Notes: generated from the sequence alone by a model not told the origin. Shown: positions 1 to 9,176, counted from the first letter of the stretch. The stretch is DNA of 64,000 nucleotides from Chromatiales bacterium (GCA_016789885.1 JAEUPZ010000003.1:1-64000), one strand, 5' to 3'. Translations and numbers: made by a program.

Positions 1-1199
1 AGGCCGCGCAGGGCCTGCCACAGCACCGGCAGGTCGCGCTGGCGCACATCGGTGAACACGAGGTTCTGGCGGTGCGATACCCGGATCTCGCCGAGACTGT
101 AGCGGTCGGCCAGGTCGGCGACGGCGTCCATCTGGTCGGCCGTCATGTCGCCGGGCGCGCCGTTCGGCGACTTCAGCGTCAGCGTGACGATGGCGTAGCC
201 GGGCTGGCGGTGCGGGGCGACGTTGGCGCGGCGCCAGGCGGCGAAGGCTCCATCGGCGGCCGACCGGGCATCAAGGGCGGTGGTCTCGTCGGGCAGCGTC
301 TCCCAGGCTGGCGGCGCGAAATAGGCGGCGATGCGGTCGACCTCGGCCTGGGGCACGGCCAGCAGCGGGTTGCCGCGCACGGCGTCGTACTCGGCCTCGA
401 CCAGGCGCCGGAACTCGTCGGCCCCGAGGGCCTGCAGCTGGATCTTGATGCGGGCCTTGTGGATGTTGTCGCGCCGGCCGCCGAGGTTGTAGACGCGCAG
501 GATCGCGTCGAGGTACGGGAAGAGCTCGGCCTTGGCGAGCCATGGCCGCAGCGTATGGCCGATGAACGGCAGGCGGCCCTGGCCGCCGCCGGCGATGACC
601 TCGAAGCCCACTTCGCCTTCGTCGTTGCGCCGCAGGTACAGGCCGATGTCGTGCACCTTGACGGCGGCACGGTCCACCTCGCCGGCGCTGACGGCGATCT
701 TGAACTTGCGCGGCAGGTACGAGAACTCCGGGTGCAGGATCGACCACTGGCGGATCAGCTCGCACCAGGGCCGCGGGTCCTCGATCTCGTCGCGGGCCCG
801 CCCGGCGTAGTGGTCGGAGGTGATGTTGCGGATGCAGTTGCCCGAGGACTGCATCGAGTTCACCTCGACGGCGGCGAGGTCCGCCAGCACGTCGGGCGCC
901 TCGTCGAGGCGGATCCAGTTGAACTGGATGTTCTGGCGCGTCGTGAAGTGGCCGAAGCCGCGGTCGTACCGGCGCGCGATGTACGCGAACTGGCGCAGCT
1001 GCCGCGACGACAGCGAGCCGTAGGGGATGTTAACCCGCAGCATGTAGGCGTGCAGCTGCAGGTACAGGCCGTTCATGAGCCGCAGCGGCTTGAACTGGTC
1101 TTCGGTCAGGTCACCGGCGAGGCGCCGCGAGACCTGGCGGCGGAAGGTGGCGATCCGCTCGGCCACGAGCCGGTGGTCGAATTCGTCGTAGCGATACAT
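1..1199 (-). CDS. Sulfite reductase (nitrite/sulfite reductase hemoprotein), 3' end outside the window
   Basis: The reading frame opens at an ATG at 1199 and runs off the left edge, giving the first 400 or so residues. The N-terminus (MYRYDEFDHRLVAER) and the stretches NGLYLQLHAYMLRVNIPYG, RQNIQFNW and SSGNCIRNIT are characteristic of ferredoxin-like siroheme nitrite/sulfite reductases, which reduce sulfite to sulfide in cysteine synthesis. A second half-repeat begins near residue 330 (YAIVTLTLKSPNGA, RQNLVFTD), as expected for the duplicated fold. The cysteines that bind the 4Fe-4S/siroheme centre should lie in the missing part. It follows the DUF2849 gene by 42 bases, so the two are probably one transcript. 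Nitrite as substrate cannot be excluded from this fragment. Confidence 0.9.
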   Translation of the reverse strand, partial: MYRYDEFDHRLVAERIATFRRQVSRRLAGDLTEDQFKPLRLMNGLYLQLHAYMLRVNIPYGSLSSRQLRQFAYIARRYDRGFGHFTTRQNIQFNWIRLDEAPDVLADLAAVEVNSMQSSGNCIRNITSDHYAGRARDEIEDPRPWCELIRQWSILHPEFSYLPRKFKIAVSAGEVDRAAVKVHDIGLYLRRNDEGEVGFEVIAGGGQGRLPFIGHTLRPWLAKAELFPYLDAILRVYNLGGRRDNIHKARIKIQLQALGADEFRRLVEAEYDAVRGNPLLAVPQAEVDRIAAYFAPPAWETLPDETTALDARSAADGAFAAWRRANVAPHRQPGYAIVTLTLKSPNGAPGDMTADQMDAVADLADRYSLGEIRVSHRQNLVFTDVRQRDLPVLWQALRG

Positions 1200-1241
1200 G
1201 GCGGGTCCTGTTCCGGTGGGGCGCCTCTGGGCTGCCGTGCC

Positions 1242-1586
1242 CTACTTCGCGCGCCGCAGCTTGCCGGCGCGTCCGGCCGAGCCGGACCGCGAGCGCGCCC
1301 GGGCCCGGACCACGGCGGCGCCGCCGGCACCCACCAGCACCGTCGGTCCGCCGGCGCGGATCTGCTCGCGCCAGACGAGGGGCTGGCGGTCGTCGCCGAC
1401 ATCGATGAGGTACGGTTCCACGACCAGGTTGGCCGCCTCGTCCCGCTTTGCCGCCGCCAGCCACTCGCCGGCGGTCGCTTCGTCGATCAGCCGGGCGTCA
1501 TCGATGGCGTCGACCCAGCCGCCGGCTTCCTTCAGGAACACGGTGCGGCCGTCCGTCAGCCGGTTGGCGATGATCATTTGTGCCAT
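1242..1586 (-). CDS. DUF2849 family protein upstream of sulfite reductase
   Basis: A 114-residue protein opening MAQMIIANRLTDGRTVFL, with a conserved-looking core of about 85 residues containing GGWVDAIDDARLIDE and a basic, low-complexity tail. I recognise it as the DUF2849 family, which in many proteobacteria sits directly before the siroheme sulfite reductase gene; that is exactly its place here, 42 bases upstream in the same direction. The family has no established biochemical role; association with assimilatory sulfate reduction is inferred from gene order only. The Ala/Arg/Ser-rich C-terminus (from about residue 90) may be disordered. Confidence 0.75.
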   Translation of the reverse strand: MAQMIIANRLTDGRTVFLKEAGGWVDAIDDARLIDEATAGEWLAAAKRDEAANLVVEPYLIDVGDDRQPLVWREQIRAGGPTVLVGAGGAAVVRARARSRSGSAGRAGKLRRAK

Positions 1587-1752
1587 CGGGGCGGGTACCT
1601 GCGCTGTGATGCCCCGGCGGCGGTCGCCGCCCGGGCTGGCCTGCCTGGGGCCAGGTGGTTGAAGCTTAGGGTTCCCCCGGGCACCGCCAAAGTCGGATTG
1701 CTTCGATGGTTATGCCTTTGGTTTACGTCCACGACCCGCAGGAGGAACGCCG

Positions 1753-2643
1753 ATGCGCCGAGCCACTGCCACCCTTGCCGCCGCCCTGGTGATATCCGCC
1801 ATGACCCCCCAGCCCGGCATGGCCGACGAGCGGCTGGCCCGCCTGCCGGCGGACCAGCAGGCCCTGGCCCGGCGCATGGTCGCCTTCATGGACGGGATGG
1901 ACCGGCGCCAGTTCGGCCGGGTTGAACGGCTCAACGGTGCGGGGGCCGCGCCGGAGCGCCTGCAGCGCGAGACCGACGATTCCATCTACGGCGTCACCGT
2001 CACCCGGGGCCCGGTGGTCGAGAAGTTCGGCCGCATGATCGCCGAGGGCAAGAAGTCCCAGCCCGGGCGGCGGGAGGGCGAGATCGTCTGGAGCCGGTTC
2101 TACTCCCTCGACGGGCACGCCCGCAGCCCGCTGGTGGGCATGCTCCACGCCACGCTGGTGCTGCAGTTCTATACCGACGGCTCGGCCTCGGCCGTCGGCT
2201 GGCTCGGCGTGATGAACGGCACCCGGGTCGATGCCGACATGCAACGGCTGACCCGGATCGTCGACGAGCACTTCGCGGCTTACGGCCGGGATCCCGCCGT
2301 GTACCGCAAGCTCATGGTGAAGGGCACCGACGAGACCATCGCCGATTTCCGCCGCCGGCCCGACCCGGCGGGCGTGAGCTTCTACGGCCCGCCGGTGTTC
2401 CCGGGCGACGTGGAGCGCTCCTACGAGTTCGTCGAGGGCCTGTTCACGAAGTTCACCGACGCCTGGATCGACCTCGCGGAGCAGCACCGCAACGACGCGG
2501 GCACCCCGGCCGACGTCGCCGCCCAGGAGGCCATGCGCAAGCGCTGGCTCGTGGACCAGCTTTTCAGCGACCCGTTTGCGAAGGAACTGGTGCCCTTCGA
2601 GGTCTGGTCGACGGCCAACGTGCCGCCGGTCATCCGCTTCTGA
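1753..2643 (+). CDS. Secreted coproporphyrinogen-III-oxidase-like protein
   Basis: A 296-residue protein with a signal peptide (Arg-Arg start, hydrophobic run, likely cleavage after PGMA near residue 24). The order of motifs recalls aerobic coproporphyrinogen oxidase HemF: GVTVTRGPVVEKFG near residue 85 (compare the VFEKAG region), SPLVGMLHATLVLQFY near 126, and FYGPPVFPGDVERSYEFVEG near 210 (compare the FFDDL...ERSFAF region). The WWFGGG/DLTP signature of true HemF is replaced by SAVGWLGVMNGTR. HemF is a cytoplasmic haem-synthesis enzyme, so a secreted, divergent relative is unusual and its substrate is unknown. It is preceded by a good ribosome site (AGGAGGAA-like, about 8 bases from the ATG). 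It stands alone between genes on the other strand. Confidence 0.6.
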   Translation: MRRATATLAAALVISAMTPQPGMADERLARLPADQQALARRMVAFMDGMDRRQFGRVERLNGAGAAPERLQRETDDSIYGVTVTRGPVVEKFGRMIAEGKKSQPGRREGEIVWSRFYSLDGHARSPLVGMLHATLVLQFYTDGSASAVGWLGVMNGTRVDADMQRLTRIVDEHFAAYGRDPAVYRKLMVKGTDETIADFRRRPDPAGVSFYGPPVFPGDVERSYEFVEGLFTKFTDAWIDLAEQHRNDAGTPADVAAQEAMRKRWLVDQLFSDPFAKELVPFEVWSTANVPPVIRF

Positions 2644-2658
2644 CGTTGCCGGCCGCGC

Positions 2659-2847
2659 TCAGCGGTCTGGTGGCGGGCCGTCCGCGTCCGGGTCCGCCGC
2701 CCGCCGGGCGCGGCGGCGGCGCTGCAGCTCTGCCAGCACCGGGATGAAGGGCAGCAGGGCGCCCGCCAGCACCACGGTCCAGTGGATGTAGAGCCCCATC
2801 AGCACGAGGAACAGGCCGAGGGCGATCGTCCATAACCAGGAACCCAT
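2659..2847 (-). CDS. Small two-helix membrane protein
   Basis: A 62-residue protein starting MGSWLWTIALG, with two hydrophobic segments (about residues 4-20 and 23-40) followed by an Arg-rich and then Asp/Pro-rich tail. No family is recognised. Its stop lies 15 bases from the stop of the secreted HemF-like gene on the other strand. The ribosome site is weak, so existence as a gene rests on the clean membrane pattern and the intact frame. Confidence 0.45.
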   Translation of the reverse strand: MGSWLWTIALGLFLVLMGLYIHWTVVLAGALLPFIPVLAELQRRRRARRAADPDADGPPPDR

Positions 2848-2888
2848 GGCGGGCAGGTTACCGCGGACCAGGACAAATCAGACCGAAC

Positions 2889-2929
2889 CCCCGGCCCGCG
2901 TGGGGCTGGGCCGGGGGCCGGGCCGGGGT
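2889..2929 (-). terminator. GC-rich stem-loop downstream of the DUF6524 gene
   Basis: A roughly 10-base-pair stem (left arm 2889-2898, right arm 2919-2928) encloses a 20-base G-rich loop in the otherwise gene-free 227 bases between 2848 and 3074. It lies downstream of the minus-strand gene ending at 3075 and upstream of the small membrane protein. No T run follows, so its role as a terminator is uncertain. Confidence 0.25.
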
Positions 2930-2990
2930 CTCACGTTTGGAGGATGAGCATTCCCGACACGCGCATTAAAGGAACGGCGGGGGGGTCGCG

Positions 2991-3025
2991 CATCACCCAA
3001 ATGGGTGATGCCGGGCACTTTTTTT
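2991..3025 (+). terminator. Perfect 8-bp inverted repeat followed by a T run
   Basis: CATCACCC (2991-2998), a 4-base loop AAAT, then GGGTGATG (3003-3010), followed after 8 bases by seven to eight T residues (3018-3025). On the plus strand this resembles an intrinsic terminator with a longer than usual gap before the T run. It could instead be a regulator's operator; no gene starts within 60 bases. It sits just beyond the stop of the minus-strand DUF6524 gene. Confidence 0.4.
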
Positions 3026-3074
3026 GCGCGCCGGCCGTGGCGTTTTGCCGCAGATTGCGGCCGCGCGGCACGCG

Positions 3075-3542
3075 TCAGCGGGAGTCGATCTCGTCGACGT
3101 CGGCCTGGCCGGTGATGCGCTTGCGGATGTGGGACCAGGACACCCCGATGGCCAGGATGAGCCCCACGACGATGACGCCGATCCAGGCGATGGCCTGGAA
3201 GGACTGCGCCTCGACCAGGTCACGGTCGATCAGCAGCCAGACGAGCGACGCGAAGAAGGCCGCTACCAGGATCACCCCCAGCGCCCCCAGCGAGCGGCTC
3301 GTGGCGCTGATCAGCAGCACCCAGGCGCCGAGCAGGGCGACGCCCCCCACCGCGTGGAGGGGACCGAGGGTCTTGGCGACCAGCGCATCCTTGGCCCACT
3401 CGAAGTACGAGTAGCCCGTCGGGTTGTAGGTGATGGCGACGACCCCGAGGGCGAACAGCAGCCGCAGGATGAGGCCGCCGGTGGTGAACTCCGGCTGGCT
3501 GCGGTTGACGACCGTTTCCTGGGCCACGGCGGGATGCTCCAT
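3075..3542 (-). CDS. DUF6524-type integral membrane protein
   Basis: A 155-residue protein with four predicted membrane helices (about residues 23-40, 58-80, 86-105 and 116-138). The segment ITYNPTGYSYFEWAKDAL near residue 37 is the hallmark I associate with the DUF6524 family of proteobacterial inner-membrane proteins. No function is known. The C-terminus is basic then acidic and probably cytoplasmic. The gene is divergent from the ABC exporter at 3638, with 95 bases between them to hold both promoters. Confidence 0.6.
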   Translation of the reverse strand: MEHPAVAQETVVNRSQPEFTTGGLILRLLFALGVVAITYNPTGYSYFEWAKDALVAKTLGPLHAVGGVALLGAWVLLISATSRSLGALGVILVAAFFASLVWLLIDRDLVEAQSFQAIAWIGVIVVGLILAIGVSWSHIRKRITGQADVDEIDSR

Positions 3543-3637
3543 ATGGGGCCCCCAGTCTAGCGAAGCCTCGGGCCCCTGCCAGCAGCAGCCGGCTCGCTGT
3601 CCTTGCCGGTCCCGGGTCGCTCCGCTAGGGTGCCGCC

Positions 3638-5428
3638 ATGCCTGCCGACACCGATAACCGGCCCAAGGGCAAGTCCCTCCGGCCGCTGCGCGAGCTCGTG
3701 CCCTTCATCCGCCCGTACACCCGGGTGGTGCTGCTCGCGGCCGTGGCGCTGCTGGTCGGTGCCGGCGCACTGCTGGGGCTCCCCATCGCGCTGCGCTACG
3801 TCATCGACTACGGCATCGCCGCCCGGGATCCGGCGACGATCAACCAGTACTTCGTCGGCCTGTTCGTGGTGGCGCTGCTGTTCGGCCTGTTCGCGGCGCT
3901 GCGCCTGTACCTGGTCACCTGGCTGGGCGAGCGGGTGGTGGCGGACATCCGCAAGGCCGTCTACGCCCGCGTGCTGCGCATGGACCCGACGTTCTTCGAG
4001 GTCACGCAGACCGGCGAGGTCCTCTCGCGACTGACCACGGACACGACGCTGATCCAGTCCATCGCGGGCACCGGTGTCTCGATCGCGCTGCGCAACGTGA
4101 TCCAGCTGGTGGGGGCGCTGGTCATGCTCGCCATCACGAGCCCCCGGCTGATGGGCATGATCCTCCTGCTCATCCCTGCGGTGGTCGTGCCGCTGATCGT
4201 CATAGGCCGCCGGGTGCGTGGCCTGTCGCGGGACGCCCAGGACAAGGTGGCCACCACGAGCGGACTCGCCGGCGAGACGCTGAACGCCGTGCAGACGGTG
4301 CAGGCCTTCACGCTGGAGGAGTTCCAGGTCGGGCGCTTCGGCGAGGCGGTGCAGGCCTCGTTCCGGGCGGCGGCGCGCCGGGCGAAGGCGGGTGCGCTCC
4401 TCACGGGCACGTCCATCGTCGCGCTCTTCGGCGCGATCACCTTCGTGCTGTGGGTGGGCGCCCACGCGGTGCTGGCCGGCGAGATCACCGGCGGCCAGCT
4501 TGGGCAATTCCTGCTGTATGCGATGTTCGTCGCCGGCTCCGCTGCGTCGCTCAGCGAGGTCTGGTCGGAGGTGCAGCGGGCCGCCGGCGCCATGGAGCGC
4601 CTCGCCGAGCTGCTGACGGCGTCGCCGCGCATCACGGTGCCCGCGCAGCCGGCGTCGCTGCCGGCCCGCCGCGAGGGCCGCATCGTTTTCGAGCAGGTCA
4701 GCTTCAGCTACCCGTCCCGTCCCGGCAGCGCCGCCCTGCGGGACTTCAGCCTCGAGATACGGCCCGGCGAGAAGGTGGCCTTCGTGGGGCCCTCCGGCGC
4801 CGGCAAGACCACGACCTTCCAGCTGCTGATGCGCTTCTACGACCTGGCCGGCGGCCGCATCCTCGTCGACGGCGTCGACATCGCGACGGTGCGGCCCGAG
4901 GACGTGCGCCAGCGCATCGGTGTCGTGCCCCAGGAGACGGTGGTATTCGCCGCCAGTGCCCGCGACAACATCCGCTACGGGCGCACCGGTGCGACCGACG
5001 CCGAGATCGAAGCGGCGGCCACGGCGGCGGCCGCCGACGAGTTCATCCGCAAGCTGCCCGAGGGCTACGACACCTTCCTCGGCGAACGCGGCACGCGTCT
5101 CTCGGGAGGACAGAAGCAGCGCATTGCCATCGCCCGGGCGCTGCTCAAGGATCCGCCGGTCCTGCTGCTCGACGAGGCCACCAGTGCCCTCGACGCCGAG
5201 AGCGAGCGGCTGGTGCAGGAGGCGCTGGAGTATCTCGAGAAGGACCGCACGACGATCATCATCGCGCACCGGCTGGCCACCGTGCTCAAGGCCGACCGCA
5301 TCGTCGTGATGAACGAGGGCCGCATCGAGGACATCGGCCGGCACGAGGACCTCGTGCGGCGCAACCCGCTGTATGCCCGCCTCGCCGAGCTGCAGTTCGG
5401 CGAGGCCAGGGCCGCCGACGCGGCCTGA
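3638..5428 (+). CDS. MsbA/BmrA-type ABC exporter, fused permease and ATPase
   Basis: A 596-residue half-transporter that would work as a homodimer in the inner membrane. The first 310 residues form the six-helix ABC exporter domain (intracellular loop QTGEVLSRLTTDT is typical), and residues about 345-585 are the ATPase. Walker A GPSGAGKTT is near residue 384, the signature LSGGQ near 488, Walker B VLLLDEATSALD near 508 and the switch His in IIIAHRL near 539, so all catalytic elements are present. Family members export lipids, lipid A or drugs; the substrate cannot be told from sequence, and the lack of LPS genes beside it argues against assuming it is msbA. Start ATG follows a basic, hydrophilic N-terminus (KPKGKSLRPLREL-like), which is normal. 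Confidence 0.85.
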   Translation: MPADTDNRPKGKSLRPLRELVPFIRPYTRVVLLAAVALLVGAGALLGLPIALRYVIDYGIAARDPATINQYFVGLFVVALLFGLFAALRLYLVTWLGERVVADIRKAVYARVLRMDPTFFEVTQTGEVLSRLTTDTTLIQSIAGTGVSIALRNVIQLVGALVMLAITSPRLMGMILLLIPAVVVPLIVIGRRVRGLSRDAQDKVATTSGLAGETLNAVQTVQAFTLEEFQVGRFGEAVQASFRAAARRAKAGALLTGTSIVALFGAITFVLWVGAHAVLAGEITGGQLGQFLLYAMFVAGSAASLSEVWSEVQRAAGAMERLAELLTASPRITVPAQPASLPARREGRIVFEQVSFSYPSRPGSAALRDFSLEIRPGEKVAFVGPSGAGKTTTFQLLMRFYDLAGGRILVDGVDIATVRPEDVRQRIGVVPQETVVFAASARDNIRYGRTGATDAEIEAAATAAAADEFIRKLPEGYDTFLGERGTRLSGGQKQRIAIARALLKDPPVLLLDEATSALDAESERLVQEALEYLEKDRTTIIIAHRLATVLKADRIVVMNEGRIEDIGRHEDLVRRNPLYARLAELQFGEARAADAA

Positions 5429-5449
5429 CGGTCGCGACCGTGCGCCGGC

Positions 5450-6388
5450 TCAGGCGATGGCGGGCTTGCGGGGCGAGAGTTTCTTCACGGCCGTGACCAG
5501 CCCCAGGGCCACGGCGCCGGCAGCGATGCCGACCAGGGCGTCGGCCAGCAGTGACACCACGGGCCCTGCGACGCCGCCGATTCCCGGCAGGCGGCCGGCC
5601 GCGGCCGCGGCCACGTCGGCCAGGTGGTGCACCGCCGGAATGCCGTGGGCGAGGATGCCGCCGCCGACGAGGAACATGGCCGCCGTGCCGGCCACCGACA
5701 GGCCCTTCATCAGCCAGGGTGCCGCGCGCAGGATCATTGCGCCGGTGCGTCGGGCGAGGGCCGAGGTCTGGCGGCTGAGGTAGAGCCCGGCGTCGTCGAG
5801 CTTCACGATGCCGGCCACGAGCCCGTAGACGCCGACGGTCATGAGGGTCGCGATGCCCACCAGCACTGCCACCCGGGTGCCGAAGGCCGCGTCGGCGACG
5901 GTCCCGAGGGCGATCACGATGATCTCTGCCGAGAGGATGAAGTCGGTGCGGATCGCCCCCTTGATCTTGTCCTTCTCGAGGGCGGCCAGGTCCACCGCCG
6001 GGTCGAGCAGTGCCGTGGCGAGTGCCGCGCGATGGGCGGCGCCTTCCTTGCCACCGCCGGCGCGGTGGGCCAGCTTCTCGACGCCCTCGTAGCAGAGGAA
6101 GGTGCCGCCGGCCATCAGCAGCGGCGTCACGGCCCAGGGCGCCAGCGCGCTGATGCCCAGCGCCGCGGGCACCAGGATCGCCTTGTTGACCGCCGACCCG
6201 CGCGCCACGGCCCACACCACCGGCAGTTCCCGCTCGACGCGGACGCCGGACACCTGCTCGGCGTTCAGGGCCAGGTCGTCGCCGAGCACGCCGGCCGTCT
6301 TCTTGGTGGCGGCCTTGGTGAGCACCGCCACGTCGTCGAGGACCGAGGCGATGTCGTCGAGGAGGGCAAGAAGGCTGGCGCCGGCCAT
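5450..6388 (-). CDS. DUF808 (YedI-type) inner-membrane protein
   Basis: A 312-residue protein beginning [19 protein letters not shown] and containing [18 protein letters not shown] and [20 protein letters not shown], which match the DUF808/YedI family well. Several membrane helices follow (about residues 70-110, 165-210, 240-305). The family is widespread in proteobacteria and has no proven function. The frame is open upstream to 6670, but the family start MAGASLL fixes the ATG at 6388. It converges on the ABC exporter with 21 bases between stop codons. Confidence 0.85.
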   Translation of the reverse strand: MAGASLLALLDDIASVLDDVAVLTKAATKKTAGVLGDDLALNAEQVSGVRVERELPVVWAVARGSAVNKAILVPAALGISALAPWAVTPLLMAGGTFLCYEGVEKLAHRAGGGKEGAAHRAALATALLDPAVDLAALEKDKIKGAIRTDFILSAEIIVIALGTVADAAFGTRVAVLVGIATLMTVGVYGLVAGIVKLDDAGLYLSRQTSALARRTGAMILRAAPWLMKGLSVAGTAAMFLVGGGILAHGIPAVHHLADVAAAAAGRLPGIGGVAGPVVSLLADALVGIAAGAVALGLVTAVKKLSPRKPAIA

Positions 6389-6593
6389 GGGTGCTGCTCG
6401 GTGGAAACGCGCGCCAGCGTAGCCGAGGCGGGGGCCGGCGTGCAGGGGCCGTGCAGGCCGGACCCGGGTGGCGCCCCGCGGCGTGCTCCGGGGCCGTCGG
6501 CGTCGCCCTGGCATCGCCCCGGCGCCGTTCCTTGCCGCGGACTTCCAGTGCCACTCGCTCCCGGGTCGTGTGCCTCGCCTGTCCGCCGGCGCG

Positions 6594-8138
6594 TCAGCGC
6601 GGCGGCAGCGGTGCGTAGCGGTCCCGCAGGCGTCCTGCCTGACGGGCGATGGCATCCAGCTCGTCGGCACCGAAGCGGTCGAGGTTCTTCAGGATCGTGG
6701 CCATGCGGGGATTCCGTCCCAGGGTCCCGCGGTGGCGCCGCAGGAAGTCCCAGTACAGCACCGTGTACGGGCAGGCGTCTTCGCCGCTGCGCCGGCCCGG
6801 TTCGAAGCGGCAGCCGGCGCAGTAGTTGCTCATGCGCTCGAGATAGCGGCCGCTGGCGACGTAGGGCTTCGTGGCGAGCACGCCGCCGTCGGCGTTGAGT
6901 GCCATGCCCAGCGTGTTCGGCAGCTCCACCCACTCGACGGCGTCGACGTACGCCGCCAGGAACCAGTCGCAGACGGACTGCGGCAGCAGGCCTGCGAGCA
7001 CCGCGAAGTTGCCGACCACCATCAGCCGCTGGATATGGTGGGCATAGCCGTGGGCCAGTGTGTCGTTGACGGTATGGCGGAGGCAGTTCATGTCGACATC
7101 GCCGGTCCAGAACCATTCCGGCAGCGGTCGCTCGTGGCGCCAGACGTTGCCCGCGGCGTAGTCCGGCATCTTCAGCCAGTAGACGCCGCGCACGTACTCG
7201 CGCCAGCCGATGATCTGGCGGATGAAGCCCTCGGCCGAGGCGATCGGCACGTGGCCCGCCCGGTACGCGGCCTCGGCGGCGGCGACGACCTCGCGGGGGT
7301 CCAGCAGCTTCAGGTTCAGGCTCGACGCCAGCAGCGCGTGCTCGAGCCAGGGCTCGCCGGTCCACATGGCGTCCTGGTGGTCGCCGAAGCGCGGCAGGCG
7401 GTGGGTGATGAAGTCGTGGAGGGCGGCCAGGGCGTCGGCGCGGGTCACGGGCCAGCCGAAGGCGTCGAGGGCGCCGGGATGGTCGGGCAGCCGGTTGGCG
7501 ACCTCGTCGAGGACCTCCCGCGTGATGGCATCGGGTGGAAAGCGCCGCACGGGTGCCCGCGGTCCGGGCCCGGACCGGCCGTAACCCTTGCGGTTCTCGG
7601 CATCGAAGTTCCAGCGCCCGCCGGCCGGCTTGCCGTCGTCCATCAGTACGCCGAGACGGGTGCGCAGCCAGCGGTAGAAGTACTCCATGACCAGCTGCTT
7701 CCGGGCCTTCGCCCAGGCGGCGAACTCCGTCGTGGTACAGAGGAAGTGCGTGTCGGCCAGCACCTCGAGGGGCACGCCCGCCGCCGCGCAGGCCGAGGCG
7801 ACCTGCTGCTGCACGCGATGCTCGCCGGCCTCGACCATGCAGGCCCTGGCCGGTTGATGGCGGGCGATGGCGGTGGTGAGGCCGGCTGCCAGGTCCGGCA
7901 CCTCGTCGGCGAGGGTCGCGTAGTCCACGGTCCAGCCGGCGCTGCGCAGTTCGTCCCGGTAATGGCGCATGGCCGAAAGGAAGAGGGTGACGCGCTGCCG
8001 GTGGCTCCACACGTGGCGGGCCTCGGCCAGGGTCTCGAGCATCACCACGACGTCCTGCGACGGGTCGCCGGCCCGCAGGGCCGCGTGGCTGGCGTCGAGC
8101 TGGTCGCCGAGGATGAGGATGAGGGTTCGGGCGGTCAT
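6594..8138 (-). CDS. FeS-containing photolyase/cryptochrome (PhrB-like, probable (6-4) photolyase)
   Basis: A 514-residue flavoprotein of the deoxyribodipyrimidine-photolyase-related branch (FeS-BCP/CryPro). The N-terminal photolyase domain starts [16 protein letters not shown], and the C-terminal FAD domain contains [11 protein letters not shown] and the block [14 protein letters not shown]. Four cysteines at 352, 440, 443 and 456 have the same spacing as the four 4Fe-4S ligands described for Agrobacterium PhrB, so the cluster should be present. Such enzymes use light to repair UV (6-4) photoproducts, with a lumazine antenna. The frame is open to 8264 but the ATG at 8138 gives the family N-terminus. 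About 205 bases between it and the DUF808 start hold no gene. Confidence 0.88.
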   Translation of the reverse strand: MTARTLILILGDQLDASHAALRAGDPSQDVVVMLETLAEARHVWSHRQRVTLFLSAMRHYRDELRSAGWTVDYATLADEVPDLAAGLTTAIARHQPARACMVEAGEHRVQQQVASACAAAGVPLEVLADTHFLCTTTEFAAWAKARKQLVMEYFYRWLRTRLGVLMDDGKPAGGRWNFDAENRKGYGRSGPGPRAPVRRFPPDAITREVLDEVANRLPDHPGALDAFGWPVTRADALAALHDFITHRLPRFGDHQDAMWTGEPWLEHALLASSLNLKLLDPREVVAAAEAAYRAGHVPIASAEGFIRQIIGWREYVRGVYWLKMPDYAAGNVWRHERPLPEWFWTGDVDMNCLRHTVNDTLAHGYAHHIQRLMVVGNFAVLAGLLPQSVCDWFLAAYVDAVEWVELPNTLGMALNADGGVLATKPYVASGRYLERMSNYCAGCRFEPGRRSGEDACPYTVLYWDFLRRHRGTLGRNPRMATILKNLDRFGADELDAIARQAGRLRDRYAPLPPR

Positions 8139-8318
8139 GGCGGGGCAGGGTGGTCGGTGTGGCTGGGGCGGCCAGTCAGGGAGGGCAGGGACACTGGAGA
8201 GGCCGGGCCAGCAGGTGTTTCGCTGGCCGTGCGGTAGCTGATTCGGTCCGTGCCGGCCGATCACCCGCTGGTGCGGGGACTCGCCAGCCCTCAGGCCCCG
8301 GCGCTACCCTTGGCACCC

Positions 8319-8645
8319 ATGAGCCACGACCTCGTCTGCTGGCGCTGCGGCGCTTCCCTCTCGGCCCTCACGCTGCCGCTGCGGCGGGCCGAAGAGTGTC
8401 CCGTGTGCCGCTCCCAGCTGCACGTCTGCCGGCTCTGCACCCAGTACGACCGCACCCGGCCGAAGCAGTGCCGTGAGGAAGACGCCGACGAGGTGCGCGA
8501 CAAGGAGCGCGCCAACTTCTGCGACTGGTTCAAGCCGCGCACCGGCGCTTTCGATGCAGCCAAGGCGGCCGCCGAGCAGCAGGCGAAGGACGCGCTGGCG
8601 TCGCTGTTCGGCGGTGAGGGTCCCAAGCCCCCGGGCCCTCGCTAG
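8319..8645 (+). CDS. Small zinc-ribbon-type protein
   Basis: A 108-residue soluble protein opening MSHDLVCWRCGASLSAL. Cysteine pairs CWRC, CPVC and CRLC plus a later Cys in PKQC and in NFCDWF suggest two zinc-binding knuckles in the first 75 residues; the remainder is Ala/Gly-rich. I recognise this as a conserved proteobacterial hypothetical with no assigned role. The ATG at 8319 is chosen over an upstream in-frame start at 8250 because the zinc motif begins immediately after it. It is convergent with nsrR, 79 bases apart. Confidence 0.65.
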   Translation: MSHDLVCWRCGASLSALTLPLRRAEECPVCRSQLHVCRLCTQYDRTRPKQCREEDADEVRDKERANFCDWFKPRTGAFDAAKAAAEQQAKDALASLFGGEGPKPPGPR

Positions 8646-8724
8646 CAGCCCCCGCTGCGTCGGGTTCGTCGCCCGGCGGGACGACCCATCAGTGGATCCC
8701 GCCGGCGGCGGCTGCGGAGGGCCT

Positions 8725-9159
8725 TCAGCCCGCCATGCGCAGCAGTTTCCGCACCGGCTCCGCCGGGCTGACCAGGTCTGCCAGCGTGGTGCGGTCGAGC
8801 TCCCGGTACAGCCCTGCGAAGGCCTCGTGCAGGACGCCCGCGAGCCGGCAGGCCGGGGTGAGCCGGCAGGCGCGCGGGTCGGCAAAGCATTCGACGATCG
8901 GCGCCTCGCCCTCGGCGGCGCGGATCACTTCGCCGACGCCGATCCGCGAGGGCGGGCGGGCGAGGCGCAGGCCGCCGCCCTTGCCGCGGGAGGCCTCGAC
9001 GACGCCGGTACGCGCCAGGTGGTTCACCACCTTCATGAGGTGGTTGCGGGAGATGCCGTAGGCCTGGGCGATGTCCTGGATGGTGACGCGGTGGTCCGGA
9101 TCCGCCGCCAGGTACATCAGCACGCGCAGGGTGTAGTCGGTGAACTGGGTGAGCCGCAT
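8725..9159 (-). CDS. nsrR: Rrf2-family nitric-oxide-sensing repressor NsrR
   Basis: A 144-residue regulator opening MRLTQFTDYTLRVLMYLA, the typical NsrR N-terminus, with a winged helix-turn-helix over about residues 25-70 (ISRNHLMKVVNHLA). Cysteines 91, 98 and 104 are the likely ligands of the NO-sensitive iron-sulfur cluster; the spacing is slightly wider than in Escherichia coli NsrR. NO damages the cluster and releases DNA. The gene lies 17 bases after norB in the same direction, so the repressor is probably encoded in the operon it controls, and the operator at 11474 supports this. Confidence 0.85.
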   Translation of the reverse strand: MRLTQFTDYTLRVLMYLAADPDHRVTIQDIAQAYGISRNHLMKVVNHLARTGVVEASRGKGGGLRLARPPSRIGVGEVIRAAEGEAPIVECFADPRACRLTPACRLAGVLHEAFAGLYRELDRTTLADLVSPAEPVRKLLRMAG

Positions 9160-9176
9160 GGTGCCTATCCCTGCCC

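Noticed and set aside
3557..5344. 595-residue minus-strand frame opposite the ABC exporter
   Set aside because: Antisense to a full ABC exporter with all motifs; Glu/Asp/His/Arg-rich and without folds, hence a shadow.
5428..5441. 14-base palindrome ACGGTCGCGACCGT at the end of the ABC exporter gene
   Set aside because: Has no loop or T run and lies between convergent stops; too short to call a terminator or operator with confidence.
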